From Hydrogenophaga sp. A37 (lineage in GTDB: Bacteria > Pseudomonadota > Gammaproteobacteria > Burkholderiales > Burkholderiaceae_C), in the NCBI RefSeq assembly GCF_002001205.1, contig NZ_MUNZ01000067.1, positions 1-62,380 of the forward strand: a stretch of DNA of 62,380 nucleotides. Direction: 5' to 3'. How positions within the stretch are numbered: the stretch's first letter is position 1; the number at the start of each line of letters is the position of its first letter. Position numbers and translations under genes: made by a program. Below are positions 15,877-24,902 of this stretch, piece by piece. Below the pieces are notes generated by a model. The model ran no database searches and was not told where the DNA came from. It saw only the letters and a list, made by a program, of their open reading frames with translations.

Positions 15877-18654
15877 CTAGGCGCTCAAGGTCTGGTTCTT
15901 GCTGTCGGCGTGACTGAAGTGCAGGCGCGTGATTTCTTCAGAAAGTTCACCAGCCGCGTCTTCGCAATCTTCGAGCAGCGCTTCCAGATCGCCCCAGTGG
16001 CGCTTGCCTTCGGGATGGCGCTGCCAGTTGCTCAGGTCGGCCAGCACCCAGGTGTCGGGGTCGGGCAGGCCTTGGGCGAGCACGGCGTCTTGCGGTGTGG
16101 CGCTTTGCGAGAGTTTGGCCAGGCGGGAGCGCAGGGTCTGCACCACCCACGCCAGTGAGCGCGGGTTGTCGCGGTCCATCACCAGCAGGTCGATCAGGGC
16201 CACCATGTCGCGGCGCTGCTGGTACTGGGCGTGAAAGGTGATGGTGCTGTCGAACAGGGCCACCACGGCTTCGAAGCCGGCCTGGTCGTGCACGCACCCG
16301 TGTTCGAGTCCGAGCATGAGCGCGCGCGAGAGCGTGATCAGGCGTTCGATGTGGCGGCCCACCGAGAGCAGGCGCCAGCCGCTGTCGCGCACCATGCGGT
16401 CGGTCTGCGCGCCAGTGATGGCGGCGAGCAGCTCGCTCGCGTTCTGCAGCGCGGCCAGGGCCTCGGTGTTGGCGTACTCGGCGTCGGCGGCCATCTCGGC
16501 GCAGTCGCGGGCGAAGCCGGCTTCGGTGCGCTCGATCAGATTCCAGTGCTCTTGCGACAGGCGCTCGCGCACCTGCGCGGCCGAGGCTTTCAGCGCGCGC
16601 AGGTTGAAGCCCACGCTGAACGACTGCCCGGCCAGGGGCGTGCCGGGCTCGGGCGAGAGGCCGGCCATGAGCGAGCGCGCGAACACGCGGGCCGATTGTT
16701 CGGCGGCGGGCACGTCGGGCAACACCAGCGAGTTCTCGTGGGCGGTGGCCGACAGCCAGGCCATGAGCGGCTTGGAGTTGGGCTCTTCCCCACCCAGGTG
16801 GTTGAGCACGATCTGCGCGAGGCGGATGCTGTTTTCCGCGCGCTCGGTGTAGCGCCCGAGCCAGAACAGGTTTTCCGCAGCGCGGCTGGTGACCGGGCGT
16901 TTGTGCTGTGCCAACGCCATGGTGCTGGGCGCGCTTTGCAGCAGGCTGGTGTGGTCCACCACGCCCTCGGTCTGCACCCAGCAGTCGGCGCTGCTTCCGC
17001 CGCGTTGCATGGAGGCCATCAGCTGGCCGCGCGGCGCCAGGCGCACCAGACCGCCGGGCAGCATGCGCCAGCTTTGGGGGCCGTCGGCGAGGGCGAACAC
17101 GCGCAGCATGGACGAGCGCGGTGCAATGGCCCCCACCCCAGGCTCCGCCTGGCCCGCCGAAGGGGTGCCGTCGTTCTTGATGCGACCGGGCGAACCGCCG
17201 AGTCGTTCACCGATCCAGGTGGGGGTTTGCGCCAGCGGCAGCCAGGCCTGCACGGTGTAGTCGTCGGGGTGCCGCAACATGCGGCCCGCCCATTCATCAA
17301 GCTCGCGCGCTTTCAGGCTCTGGCCCATGGCGGTGTCGCGGCCCGAGTGCGGGTAGGTGGGCTTGATCACGCTGTCCTTGAGCAGCGGCAGCACCTCGCG
17401 CAGGGCCGCGTCTTCGCCGCACCACCAGGTGGCGAGCGAGGGCAGGCTCAGCTCTTCACCCAGCAGGTGGCGGCTGATGGCGGGCATGAAGCCCAGCACG
17501 GCGCTCGATTCGAGCGGGGCCGAGCCCGGTGCGTTGGCCAGCAGCAGGTTGCCCGCGCGCAGCACCTGCAGCAGACCGGGCACGCCCAGGCGCGAGTCGG
17601 ATCGCAGCTCCAGCGGATCGAGCCACTCGTCGTCGAGCCGCTTGATCAAAGCGTGCACCGGCTCGAGGCCGCTGAGTGTCTTGAGGTAGAGGCGCTGGTC
17701 GCGCACGGTGAGGTCGTTGCCCTCGACCAGCGTGAGACCGAGGTAGCGCGCGAGGTAAGCGTGTTCGAAATAGGTTTCGTTGTACGGCCCGGGCGTGAGC
17801 AGCGCGATGCGCGCGTTCTCGCCCTCGGGCGCCATGGCCTTGATGCCGTCCATGAGTGCGCGGTAGCTCGCGGCCAGGCGCTGCACCTTCATGCCGGCAA
17901 AGGCCTTGGGGAACTGGCGCGCAATGGCAATGCGGTTTTCCAGCAGGTAGCCCAGGCCCGAGGGCGCCTGTGTGCGCTGGCCCACCACCCACCAGCGACC
18001 GTCCGGCCCGTGGGCCAGATCGAATGCCACGATGTGCAGCCAGGTGCCGCCCACCGGTTTGACCCCTTGCATGGCGCGCAGGTAGCCCGGGTGGCCCTGC
18101 ACCAGGGCGGCCGGCAGCAGGGCGCGCTTGAGCAACTCGCGTGGGCCGTACAGGTCGGCCATCATGGCGTTGAGCAGGCGCGTGCGCTGCAGCACGCCGG
18201 CCTCGATCTGTGCCCAGTCTTTCGGGCTCACGATCATGGGGAACAGGTCCAGCGCCCAGGGGCGCTGCTGGCCGGTGGCGGCGTCGGCGTAGACGTTGTA
18301 GGTGACGCCGTTGTCGCGGATCTGTCGCTGCAGGTTGTCGTTGCGGCGGTTCAGGTCGGCGAGGCCGTCGGTCCCGACGTGGTCGAAAAAGCTGGCCCAG
18401 GTGGGCGCCAGCTCGTCGGTACCTGGCTGGCGCAACTCGTCGCGGTGCCCCTTATCGGCAGCCACGGACAACGACAAGGCCCAGTCCCGGGGGGACTCGG
18501 GGCCAAGGTCGTCAAAAAGGGAGTCTCGGGATTCTTCTGGGGTCACGGGTTTGGAGTATGCCCGCGTGGGCACGCCGGGTGGTGCCGCCGGGGCAGCTTC
18601 ATGGCCTTGACCTGTGGTGTCCTTCACGTGCTTGTGTTTTCTGGAGGCGCGCAA
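15877..18654 (-). CDS. Fused circularly permuted ATP-grasp + alpha-E protein
   Basis: A 925-residue fusion. Residues about 60-580 are a circularly permuted type 2 ATP-grasp ligase (GTWLHIVAFDLAHGPDGRWWVVGQRTQ, TPGPYNETYFEHAYLARYLG, SVIKPTYPHSGR); residues from about 587 are an all-helical alpha-E domain beginning RAAENLFWLGRYTERAEN. The separate version of the same pair is encoded at 24903-27307. ATP-grasp enzymes activate a carboxylate as acyl-phosphate and join it to an amine or thiol. Residues about 485-515 form an insertion relative to the expected junction, whose DNA looks like an intergenic repeat. The start is uncertain: the first in-frame codon is TTG 18654, with GTG at 18627 and 18546 as alternatives, none with a good ribosome site. 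Confidence 0.85.
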   Translation of the reverse strand: MRASRKHKHVKDTTGQGHEAAPAAPPGVPTRAYSKPVTPEESRDSLFDDLGPESPRDWALSLSVAADKGHRDELRQPGTDELAPTWASFFDHVGTDGLADLNRRNDNLQRQIRDNGVTYNVYADAATGQQRPWALDLFPMIVSPKDWAQIEAGVLQRTRLLNAMMADLYGPRELLKRALLPAALVQGHPGYLRAMQGVKPVGGTWLHIVAFDLAHGPDGRWWVVGQRTQAPSGLGYLLENRIAIARQFPKAFAGMKVQRLAASYRALMDGIKAMAPEGENARIALLTPGPYNETYFEHAYLARYLGLTLVEGNDLTVRDQRLYLKTLSGLEPVHALIKRLDDEWLDPLELRSDSRLGVPGLLQVLRAGNLLLANAPGSAPLESSAVLGFMPAISRHLLGEELSLPSLATWWCGEDAALREVLPLLKDSVIKPTYPHSGRDTAMGQSLKARELDEWAGRMLRHPDDYTVQAWLPLAQTPTWIGERLGGSPGRIKNDGTPSAGQAEPGVGAIAPRSSMLRVFALADGPQSWRMLPGGLVRLAPRGQLMASMQRGGSSADCWVQTEGVVDHTSLLQSAPSTMALAQHKRPVTSRAAENLFWLGRYTERAENSIRLAQIVLNHLGGEEPNSKPLMAWLSATAHENSLVLPDVPAAEQSARVFARSLMAGLSPEPGTPLAGQSFSVGFNLRALKASAAQVRERLSQEHWNLIERTEAGFARDCAEMAADAEYANTEALAALQNASELLAAITGAQTDRMVRDSGWRLLSVGRHIERLITLSRALMLGLEHGCVHDQAGFEAVVALFDSTITFHAQYQQRRDMVALIDLLVMDRDNPRSLAWVVQTLRSRLAKLSQSATPQDAVLAQGLPDPDTWVLADLSNWQRHPEGKRHWGDLEALLEDCEDAAGELSEEITRLHFSHADSKNQTLSA
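17107..17200. repeat. Repeat-like insertion inside the ATP-grasp coding sequence
   Basis: A G/C-run-rich segment within the gene, containing CCAGGC (17138-17143), a three-base loop and GCCTGG (17147-17152), with flanking CCCCCAC and AAGGGG runs like the family's intergenic repeats. It stays in frame and encodes a low-complexity Gly/Pro/Ala-rich loop between two conserved stretches. Boundaries are estimated. Confidence 0.4.
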
Positions 18655-18705
18655 TGCATGCGGCGCCTCCGGCGCCGCCCCTTCGCATGGGCGGCGCGGA
18701 GGAAC

Positions 18706-21700
18706 TCAATGCCGCAAGTCCAGCGTAAAGGGGAACTCTTTGCTCGTGACCGCCGGAGCCACGTCCATCTTCCCTGAGGTGTGCCCCATCTGGAAGAAGC
18801 GCGACATGCGCCGGCTTTCGGCCTCGTAGGCGTTGATCGGGAAGGTGTCGTAGTTGCGGCCGCCGGGGTGGGCCACGTGGTACTGGCAGCCACCGAGCGA
18901 ACGCTGCATCCAGGTGTCCACGATGTCGAAGGTGAGCGGCGCGTGCGAGGGAATCGACGGGTGCAGCGCAGACGGCGGGCTCCAGGCCTTGTAGCGCACA
19001 CCAGAGACGAATTCGCCCACGGTGCCGGTGCTCTGCATGGGCACGGCGCGGCCGTTGCAGGTGATCACGTAGCGACTGTCGTTGTAGCCGCTCACGCGCA
19101 CCTCGATGCGCTCCAGCGACGAATCGACATAGCGCACCGTGCCACCGGGCGCACCTTCTTCGCCCATCACGTGCCAGGGTTCCAGCGCGCTGCGCAGCGT
19201 GAGCTCAATGCCACGCGCGGCCACCTGGCCCACCAGCGGGAAGCGGAACTCGAAGTGCGGCTCGAACCAGGCCATGTCCAGCGGGTAGCCGAACTCGGCC
19301 AGGTCGGCGAGCACGTCTTCGAAGTCCATGCGGATGAAGGTCGGCAGCACGAAGCGGTCGTGCAGCTCGGTGCCCCAGCGCGTGAGCTTGCCGCTCCAGG
19401 GCTTCTGCCAGAAGCGCGAGACCATGGCCCGCAACAGCAACTGCTGGGCGATGCTCATGCGGGCGTGCGGTGGCATTTCAAATGCGCGCAGTTCCAGCAG
19501 GCCCAGGCGGCCCGTGGGTGAGTCGGGCGAGAAGAGCTTGTCGATGCAGAACTCGCTGCGGTGTGTGTTGCCAGTGGCGTCGATCAGGATGTTGCGCAGC
19601 GTGCGGTCCACCAGCCACGGCGGCATGTTCTGCCCGTAGCTCTGGCGGTTCTTTTCGATTTCTTGCAGCGCGATCTCCAGCTCATACAGCTGGTCGTTGC
19701 GCGCCTCGTCCACGCGCGGGGCCTGGCTGGTCGGGCCGATGAACATGCCGCTGAACAGGTAGGAGAGCGACGGGTGGTTGTGCCAATACGCGACCAGGCT
19801 GCCCAGCAGCTCGGGGCGTCGCAGGAAGGGCGAATCGGCTGGCGTGGCGCCGCCGAGCACGAAGTGGTTGCCGCCGCCGGTGCCGGTGTGGCGGCCGTCG
19901 GTCATGAACTTCTCGGCGCACAGGCGCGTCTGGTGCGCGGCCTCGTAGAGAAACTCGGTGCGCTCGACCAACTCGTCCCAGCTGCTGCTGGGGTGGATGT
20001 TCACTTCGATCACGCCCGGGTCGGGTGTGACCTGCAGCATCTTCAGGCGTGGGTCGCGCGGCGGCGGGTAGCCTTCAAGCACGATGGTCACGCCCAGCTG
20101 CTCGGCCGTGGCTTCGACCGCGGAGAGCAGATCGAGATAGTCTTCCAGCCGCTGCATGGGCGGCATGAACACATAGAGGTGCTGCGTCTTGCCGCCACCC
20201 ATCTTTTCGGCCTTGGGGCCGTTGGCGCGGTGCGGGTCGCGCGACTCCACCACCAGCGCGGTGCGGGTGAGCCAGGCGGCCGACTGATTGCGCTGTGGGA
20301 ATTGGGACGACAACGCCTGCGCAGGGGTGGCTCCAGGGCCGGCACCTTGGCCATCGGCAGATGCGCCGCTGGCATCGAAGTCCGTGCCCTGCATGGACAC
20401 CATGCCGCCTTCGGCAAAACCGCCCCCCACGGTGTGCGGTGAGACCTGGTGCTTGAGCACGGCGCCCTGCGGCAGCGGATCGCGCGCGGTGTGCGGGTCT
20501 TGCTCGATGTGGTACGGGTAGTCGGCGGCCGAGACCCAAGGCAGCGAATCGAGCGGCAGGCGGTAGCCCATGGGCGAATCGCCGGGCACGAGGTACATGC
20601 GCTCGTCGCGGAAGAACCAGGGGCCGGTGGACCACGTCGTTCCCGAGACGCGGTGGTAACTGCTCTTGCCGTTGTTGGAGAGCGGCCCGGCGCCGTCGGC
20701 CTGCAGCGGCAGCACATAGCCCACCGTGGCGTCCAGCCCTTGCGTGAAGACGCGGCGCAGGCGCGCGCGCTCCAGCTCGTCGTCGAGCTTGGCGTCGAAC
20801 GGGTCCACGTTCACCGGCAGGCGGCGTTCGCGCCAGAGGAAGTACCAGGTGTCCTCATGGCCGGGGGTGATGTATTGCGTCGAGAGGCCGAGATTGCGTG
20901 CCAGCGCTTGCGTGAAACGGCGTGCGTCTTCGGCGTCGTACTTGGCGGTGTCGCGTTCGTCGGCCAGCAGGGCGGGGTTGTGCCAGCAGGGCTCGCCATC
21001 GGCGCGCCAGAAGATCGAGAGCGCCCAGCGCGGCAACTGCTCGCCGGGGTACCACTTGCCCTGACCCATGTGCACGAAGCCGCCGTGGCCGTACTGCTCT
21101 CGCAGGCGGCCCAGCAGCTCGGTGGCGTAGCCACGTTTGGTGGGGCCGAGCGCGTCGGTGTTCCACTCGGCGGCGTCGCGGTCGGTGACGGCCACGTAGG
21201 TGGGCTCACCGCCCATGGTGAGGCGCACGTCGTGCTGGTCCAGATCGGCATCGACCTTTTTGCCCAGTGCCACCACGCTGGCCCATTGCTCTTCGGTGTA
21301 GGGCTTGGTCACACGCGGCGATTCGTAGACGCGCGTCACACCCATGTGGTGTTCGAAGGTGACCTCGCATTTGTCCATGGCGCCTTCCACCGGCGCGGCG
21401 CTCGATGGCTGCGGCGTGCAGGCCAGGGGAATGTGGCCTTCCCCGGCCAGCAGGCCCGAGGTGGGGTCGAGGCCGATCCAGCCGGCGCCGGGCAGGAAGA
21501 CCTCGCACCAGGCGTGCAGGTCGGTGAAGTCTTTCTCGGGGCCGCTTGGGCCGTCGATGCTTTTCACGTCGGGTGCGAGCTGGATCAGGTAGCCCGAGAC
21601 GAAGCGTGCGGCCAAGCCCAGATGGCGCAGCATCTGCACCAGCAGCCAGCCGGTATCGCGACAGGAGCCGCTCTTGAGCTTGAGCGTCTGTTCGGGCGTC

Positions 21701-22200
21701 TGCACGCCCGGCTCCATGCGGATGGTGTACGAGATGTCGCGTTGCAGCATCTGGTTCACGTCGACCAGGAAGTCGATGGTGCGGCGTTTCTTCAGGTCCA
21801 CCTGGGCGAGGTAGGCCTTGAGTTCGTCGGTCAGCGGCGCGGTGGCCAGGTACGGTGCGAGCTCCTGCTTTTGCAACGCGTCGTAGGTGAACGGGTAGTC
21901 CTCGGCGCGTGGTTCCAGAAAGAAGTCGAACGGGTTGTGCACCGCCATCTCGACCACCAGGTCGATGGTGACCTTGAACTCGGTGGTGGGCTCGGGGAAG
22001 ACCAGGCGGGCCTGGTAGTTGGCAAACGGGTCCTGCTGCCAGTTGATGAAATGGCCGGCCGGTTCGATCTTCTGCGAGTACGACAGCACCTTCGTGCGGC
22101 TGTGCGGCGCCGGGCGAAGACGGACCACCTGTGGGCCGAGTTTGACCAGGCGGTCGTATCGATAATGGGTGATGTGGCTCAGGGCGACGTGGATGGCCAT
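18706..22200 (-). CDS. Transglutaminase + DUF2126 protein
   Basis: A 1164-residue protein. Residues 1-290 are a transglutaminase-fold domain with Cys180 (SGSCRDTGW), His229 (DLHAWCE) and Asp245 (GLDPTSG). The remainder is DUF2126, with family-typical motifs LTMGGEPTYV near residue 330, a long central region and the glycine-rich RHTGTGGGNHFVLGG near residue 765. Residues about 615-640 are a low-complexity Gly/Ala/Ser linker. DUF2126 proteins are nearly always encoded with ATP-grasp and alpha-E genes; from memory, comparative-genomic work grouped them with amide-ligase chemistry, which I cannot verify. First gene of the minus-strand operon, 51 bp upstream of the fused ATP-grasp gene and divergent from comEC. 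Confidence 0.88.
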   Translation of the reverse strand: MAIHVALSHITHYRYDRLVKLGPQVVRLRPAPHSRTKVLSYSQKIEPAGHFINWQQDPFANYQARLVFPEPTTEFKVTIDLVVEMAVHNPFDFFLEPRAEDYPFTYDALQKQELAPYLATAPLTDELKAYLAQVDLKKRRTIDFLVDVNQMLQRDISYTIRMEPGVQTPEQTLKLKSGSCRDTGWLLVQMLRHLGLAARFVSGYLIQLAPDVKSIDGPSGPEKDFTDLHAWCEVFLPGAGWIGLDPTSGLLAGEGHIPLACTPQPSSAAPVEGAMDKCEVTFEHHMGVTRVYESPRVTKPYTEEQWASVVALGKKVDADLDQHDVRLTMGGEPTYVAVTDRDAAEWNTDALGPTKRGYATELLGRLREQYGHGGFVHMGQGKWYPGEQLPRWALSIFWRADGEPCWHNPALLADERDTAKYDAEDARRFTQALARNLGLSTQYITPGHEDTWYFLWRERRLPVNVDPFDAKLDDELERARLRRVFTQGLDATVGYVLPLQADGAGPLSNNGKSSYHRVSGTTWSTGPWFFRDERMYLVPGDSPMGYRLPLDSLPWVSAADYPYHIEQDPHTARDPLPQGAVLKHQVSPHTVGGGFAEGGMVSMQGTDFDASGASADGQGAGPGATPAQALSSQFPQRNQSAAWLTRTALVVESRDPHRANGPKAEKMGGGKTQHLYVFMPPMQRLEDYLDLLSAVEATAEQLGVTIVLEGYPPPRDPRLKMLQVTPDPGVIEVNIHPSSSWDELVERTEFLYEAAHQTRLCAEKFMTDGRHTGTGGGNHFVLGGATPADSPFLRRPELLGSLVAYWHNHPSLSYLFSGMFIGPTSQAPRVDEARNDQLYELEIALQEIEKNRQSYGQNMPPWLVDRTLRNILIDATGNTHRSEFCIDKLFSPDSPTGRLGLLELRAFEMPPHARMSIAQQLLLRAMVSRFWQKPWSGKLTRWGTELHDRFVLPTFIRMDFEDVLADLAEFGYPLDMAWFEPHFEFRFPLVGQVAARGIELTLRSALEPWHVMGEEGAPGGTVRYVDSSLERIEVRVSGYNDSRYVITCNGRAVPMQSTGTVGEFVSGVRYKAWSPPSALHPSIPSHAPLTFDIVDTWMQRSLGGCQYHVAHPGGRNYDTFPINAYEAESRRMSRFFQMGHTSGKMDVAPAVTSKEFPFTLDLRH

Positions 22201-22346
22201 GCTGGGATCACTTTCAACAGGGAGGCAAAAAAAATGGTGTTGCAGGCGACATGGCAGCCCGCAGGGCTCAGGCGTGGGCTAGCAAGTCCCGCGCCATCGA
22301 AGTATGAACGGGTGGCGGCCTGCACGCCACCTTGCCGGGTCTGAAC

Positions 22347-24806
22347 ATGGCCTGGATCGCTCTGGCCATCTTGCCTGGCTGGGTGCTGGGGGTCGCGCTG
22401 CAGCTGCAGCAGGCGGCGTTGTGGCCCATGCGGGTCTATGCGCTCTGGCTGCTGGTGTCCGCCGTGCTGGGTGGTTTGGCGCTCGTCTGTGGCCGTCGCG
22501 GAAACGGTTCGCTTGCCATCGCTTTGGCACTGTGTGCGAGCGCCTTGGCCGGTGTGGGGCTGACGGGCGTGCGGGCCGCGCATTTTGCCGACCAGGCACT
22601 GCCGCCCGCGCTGGAAGGCATCGACATCCAGCTCACAGGGCGCGTGGCCTCGCTGCCGCAGCGCAACGCCGAGGGCGTGCGCTTCGAATTCGCCATGGAG
22701 TCGGCGGTCCATGAGGGTCAGGCCGTGCGTCTCCCGTCGTTGCTGCAACTGGGCTGGTACAGCCGGGGATCGGTGGGCGCCGGGCCGGACTGGCATGCGG
22801 GCGATCGCTGGCGCCTCACCGTGCGCCTGCGGCGTCCGCACGGCAACAGCAATCCCCATGGCTTTGATCGGGAGCGCTGGCTTTGGGAGAACGGCATCGG
22901 CGCCACTGGCTATGTGCGCAACGGACCCCGTGATCCGCGGCCGGTGTTCCTGGGTGCCAGCGGGTGGCACCCCGTGGAGTCCGCGAGGCAGGCGGTGAGC
23001 GAGCGCATCCGCCAACGGGTCGACGATCCACGCAGCGCCGGCGTGTTGGCGGCGCTGGTGGTGGGCGATCAGAGCGCCATCGAACACAGTGACTGGGCGG
23101 TGTTCCGCAGCACCGGCGTGGCCCACCTGATGAGCATTTCAGGCCTGCATGTCACCCTGTTCGCCTGGCTGGCGACCGCGCTGCTGGGGCGCTTCTGGCG
23201 GCGGGTGGGTCGGGTGTGGCCGCGTGCCTTGCTGGCGCTGCCGGCCCCGGTGGCGGCGGCTTGGGGCGGCTTGGCGCTCGCGGGAGCCTACGCGCTGTTT
23301 TCAGGCTGGGGTGTTCCGGCGCAGCGCACGGTGCTGATGCTCGCGGTGGTGGTCGCGCTGCGGCTGTCGGCAAGGCAGTGGCCCTGGGCTGCGGTGTGGA
23401 CGCTGGTGATGGCGGTGGTGCTGTTGCTCGACCCCTGGGCGTTGATGCAGCCTGGGTTCTGGCTGAGCTTCGTGGCCGTGGGCATCCTGTTTGCGTCGGG
23501 CAGCCGGGTGGAGCAGGTGGATCCGCTGGACGCGGTGCCCCGCTGGCGGCGCTGGGGTGGATCGGCGCTGGGCATGTTGCGTGAGCAGGCCACCATCACC
23601 GTCGCGCTCACGCCTTTGTCCTTGTTGCTGTTTGGCCAGGTCTCGCTGGTCGGGCTGGTGGCCAACCTGGTTGCCATCCCCTGGGTGACGCTGGTGGTCA
23701 CGCCGCTGGCGCTGTTGGGCGTGTTGTTGGCACCGCTGTGGGATGCGGCGGCGCTGGCGGTGCAGGGCCTGGGCATCTGGTTGGCGTGGTTGGCGGAATG
23801 GCCGTGGGCGGCGGTGTTTCGCGCCATCCCGCCCGGGTCGCTGGCGGTGGCCGGGGTGTTGGGTGGCGTGTTGCTGGTGTTGCGCCTGCCCTGGGCGGTG
23901 CGACTGGCGGGCGTGCTGCTGCTGTGGCCGGTGATGACCTGGCAGCCCCTGCGACCGGCCGCCGGTGAATTCGACGTGATGGCCATCGACGTGGGGCAGG
24001 GCGGCGCTGTTCTGGTGCGAACCGCGAACCACAGCCTGCTCTACGACACCGGGCCGCGCTACAGCCCCGACAGCGACGCTGGCCAGCGCGTGGTGGTGCC
24101 CCTGTTGCGCGCGCTGGGCGAGGTGCCCGACACGGTGGTGGTGAGCCACCGCGACAGCGATCATTCGGGCGGCTCGGCGGCCGTGCGCGCGGCCTGGCCC
24201 GCAGCGCGTTGGTTGTCGTCGTTTGGCGAGGGTGAACGCTGTGTCGCAGGGCAGCGCTGGGCCTGGGACGGCGTGGACTTCGAGGTGCTGCACCCGGCAC
24301 CAGCGCTGTACGGCCCCGACGGTCAAGGGCTGCGCTCGACCAACGCCATGTCCTGCGTGCTGCGGGTGAGCCATGCGAAAGAGGCTGCCTGGCTCAGTGG
24401 CGACCTGGACGCCGAGGGCGAGACCCGCATGGCCATGGCGCGGCCCGAGCTGCGCGCCAGCCTGATGCTCTCGCCGCACCACGGCAGCGCCAGCTCGAGC
24501 AGCCCGGTGCTGCTCAACACCTTGCGTCCCCGACAGGTGATGATCCAGTCGGGCTACCGCAACCGGTTTGGCCACCCGGCACCGTTGGTGCTGGACCGCT
24601 ACCGGGAGCGGCAACTCACCTGGGTCGAATCGCCCCAATGCGGTGCGGCCCTGTGGCGCAGCGAGGCGTCCCAAACGGTGCACTGCCATCGGCAGGCAAT
24701 GAGGCGCTATTGGCACCATTTTGATGCGTCTGCCGGAGCAAAGCCCGCTGCACCTGGGGATCTGGACACGGGAACCGATGCTTTGCCCCCCGTGCCGGTG
24801 GATTGA
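22347..24806 (+). CDS. comEC: ComEC/Rec2 DNA-uptake channel protein
   Basis: An 819-residue membrane protein. It has N-terminal membrane segments and an external OB-like region (about 60-200), a multi-helix Competence domain with HLMSISGLHVTLFAWLAT near residue 260, and a C-terminal metallo-beta-lactamase-like domain (FDVMAIDVGQGGAVLV, then VVSHRDSDHSGG, SPHHGS). ComEC carries transforming DNA across the inner membrane. The ATG at 22347 is preferred to TTG 22332. It lies between the two ATP-grasp gene sets without obvious functional relation; its neighbour gap to the next plus-strand gene is 96 bp. Other competence genes are not in the window. Confidence 0.93.
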   Translation: MAWIALAILPGWVLGVALQLQQAALWPMRVYALWLLVSAVLGGLALVCGRRGNGSLAIALALCASALAGVGLTGVRAAHFADQALPPALEGIDIQLTGRVASLPQRNAEGVRFEFAMESAVHEGQAVRLPSLLQLGWYSRGSVGAGPDWHAGDRWRLTVRLRRPHGNSNPHGFDRERWLWENGIGATGYVRNGPRDPRPVFLGASGWHPVESARQAVSERIRQRVDDPRSAGVLAALVVGDQSAIEHSDWAVFRSTGVAHLMSISGLHVTLFAWLATALLGRFWRRVGRVWPRALLALPAPVAAAWGGLALAGAYALFSGWGVPAQRTVLMLAVVVALRLSARQWPWAAVWTLVMAVVLLLDPWALMQPGFWLSFVAVGILFASGSRVEQVDPLDAVPRWRRWGGSALGMLREQATITVALTPLSLLLFGQVSLVGLVANLVAIPWVTLVVTPLALLGVLLAPLWDAAALAVQGLGIWLAWLAEWPWAAVFRAIPPGSLAVAGVLGGVLLVLRLPWAVRLAGVLLLWPVMTWQPLRPAAGEFDVMAIDVGQGGAVLVRTANHSLLYDTGPRYSPDSDAGQRVVVPLLRALGEVPDTVVVSHRDSDHSGGSAAVRAAWPAARWLSSFGEGERCVAGQRWAWDGVDFEVLHPAPALYGPDGQGLRSTNAMSCVLRVSHAKEAAWLSGDLDAEGETRMAMARPELRASLMLSPHHGSASSSSPVLLNTLRPRQVMIQSGYRNRFGHPAPLVLDRYRERQLTWVESPQCGAALWRSEASQTVHCHRQAMRRYWHHFDASAGAKPAAPGDLDTGTDALPPVPVD

Positions 24807-24902
24807 GCACGCTGTCGTCCCACGAACGGGCGCACTGCTTTGGGGACACTCTCACACCGCTGGCCCACTCCTTGCTATGCTGTCATCAGGAGAAAAAAGC
24901 CC

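Noticed and set aside
16231..18777. Antisense ORF of 848 codons opposite the fused ATP-grasp/alpha-E gene
   Set aside because: Same reason: low-complexity, no motifs, complete overlap with a well-supported gene.
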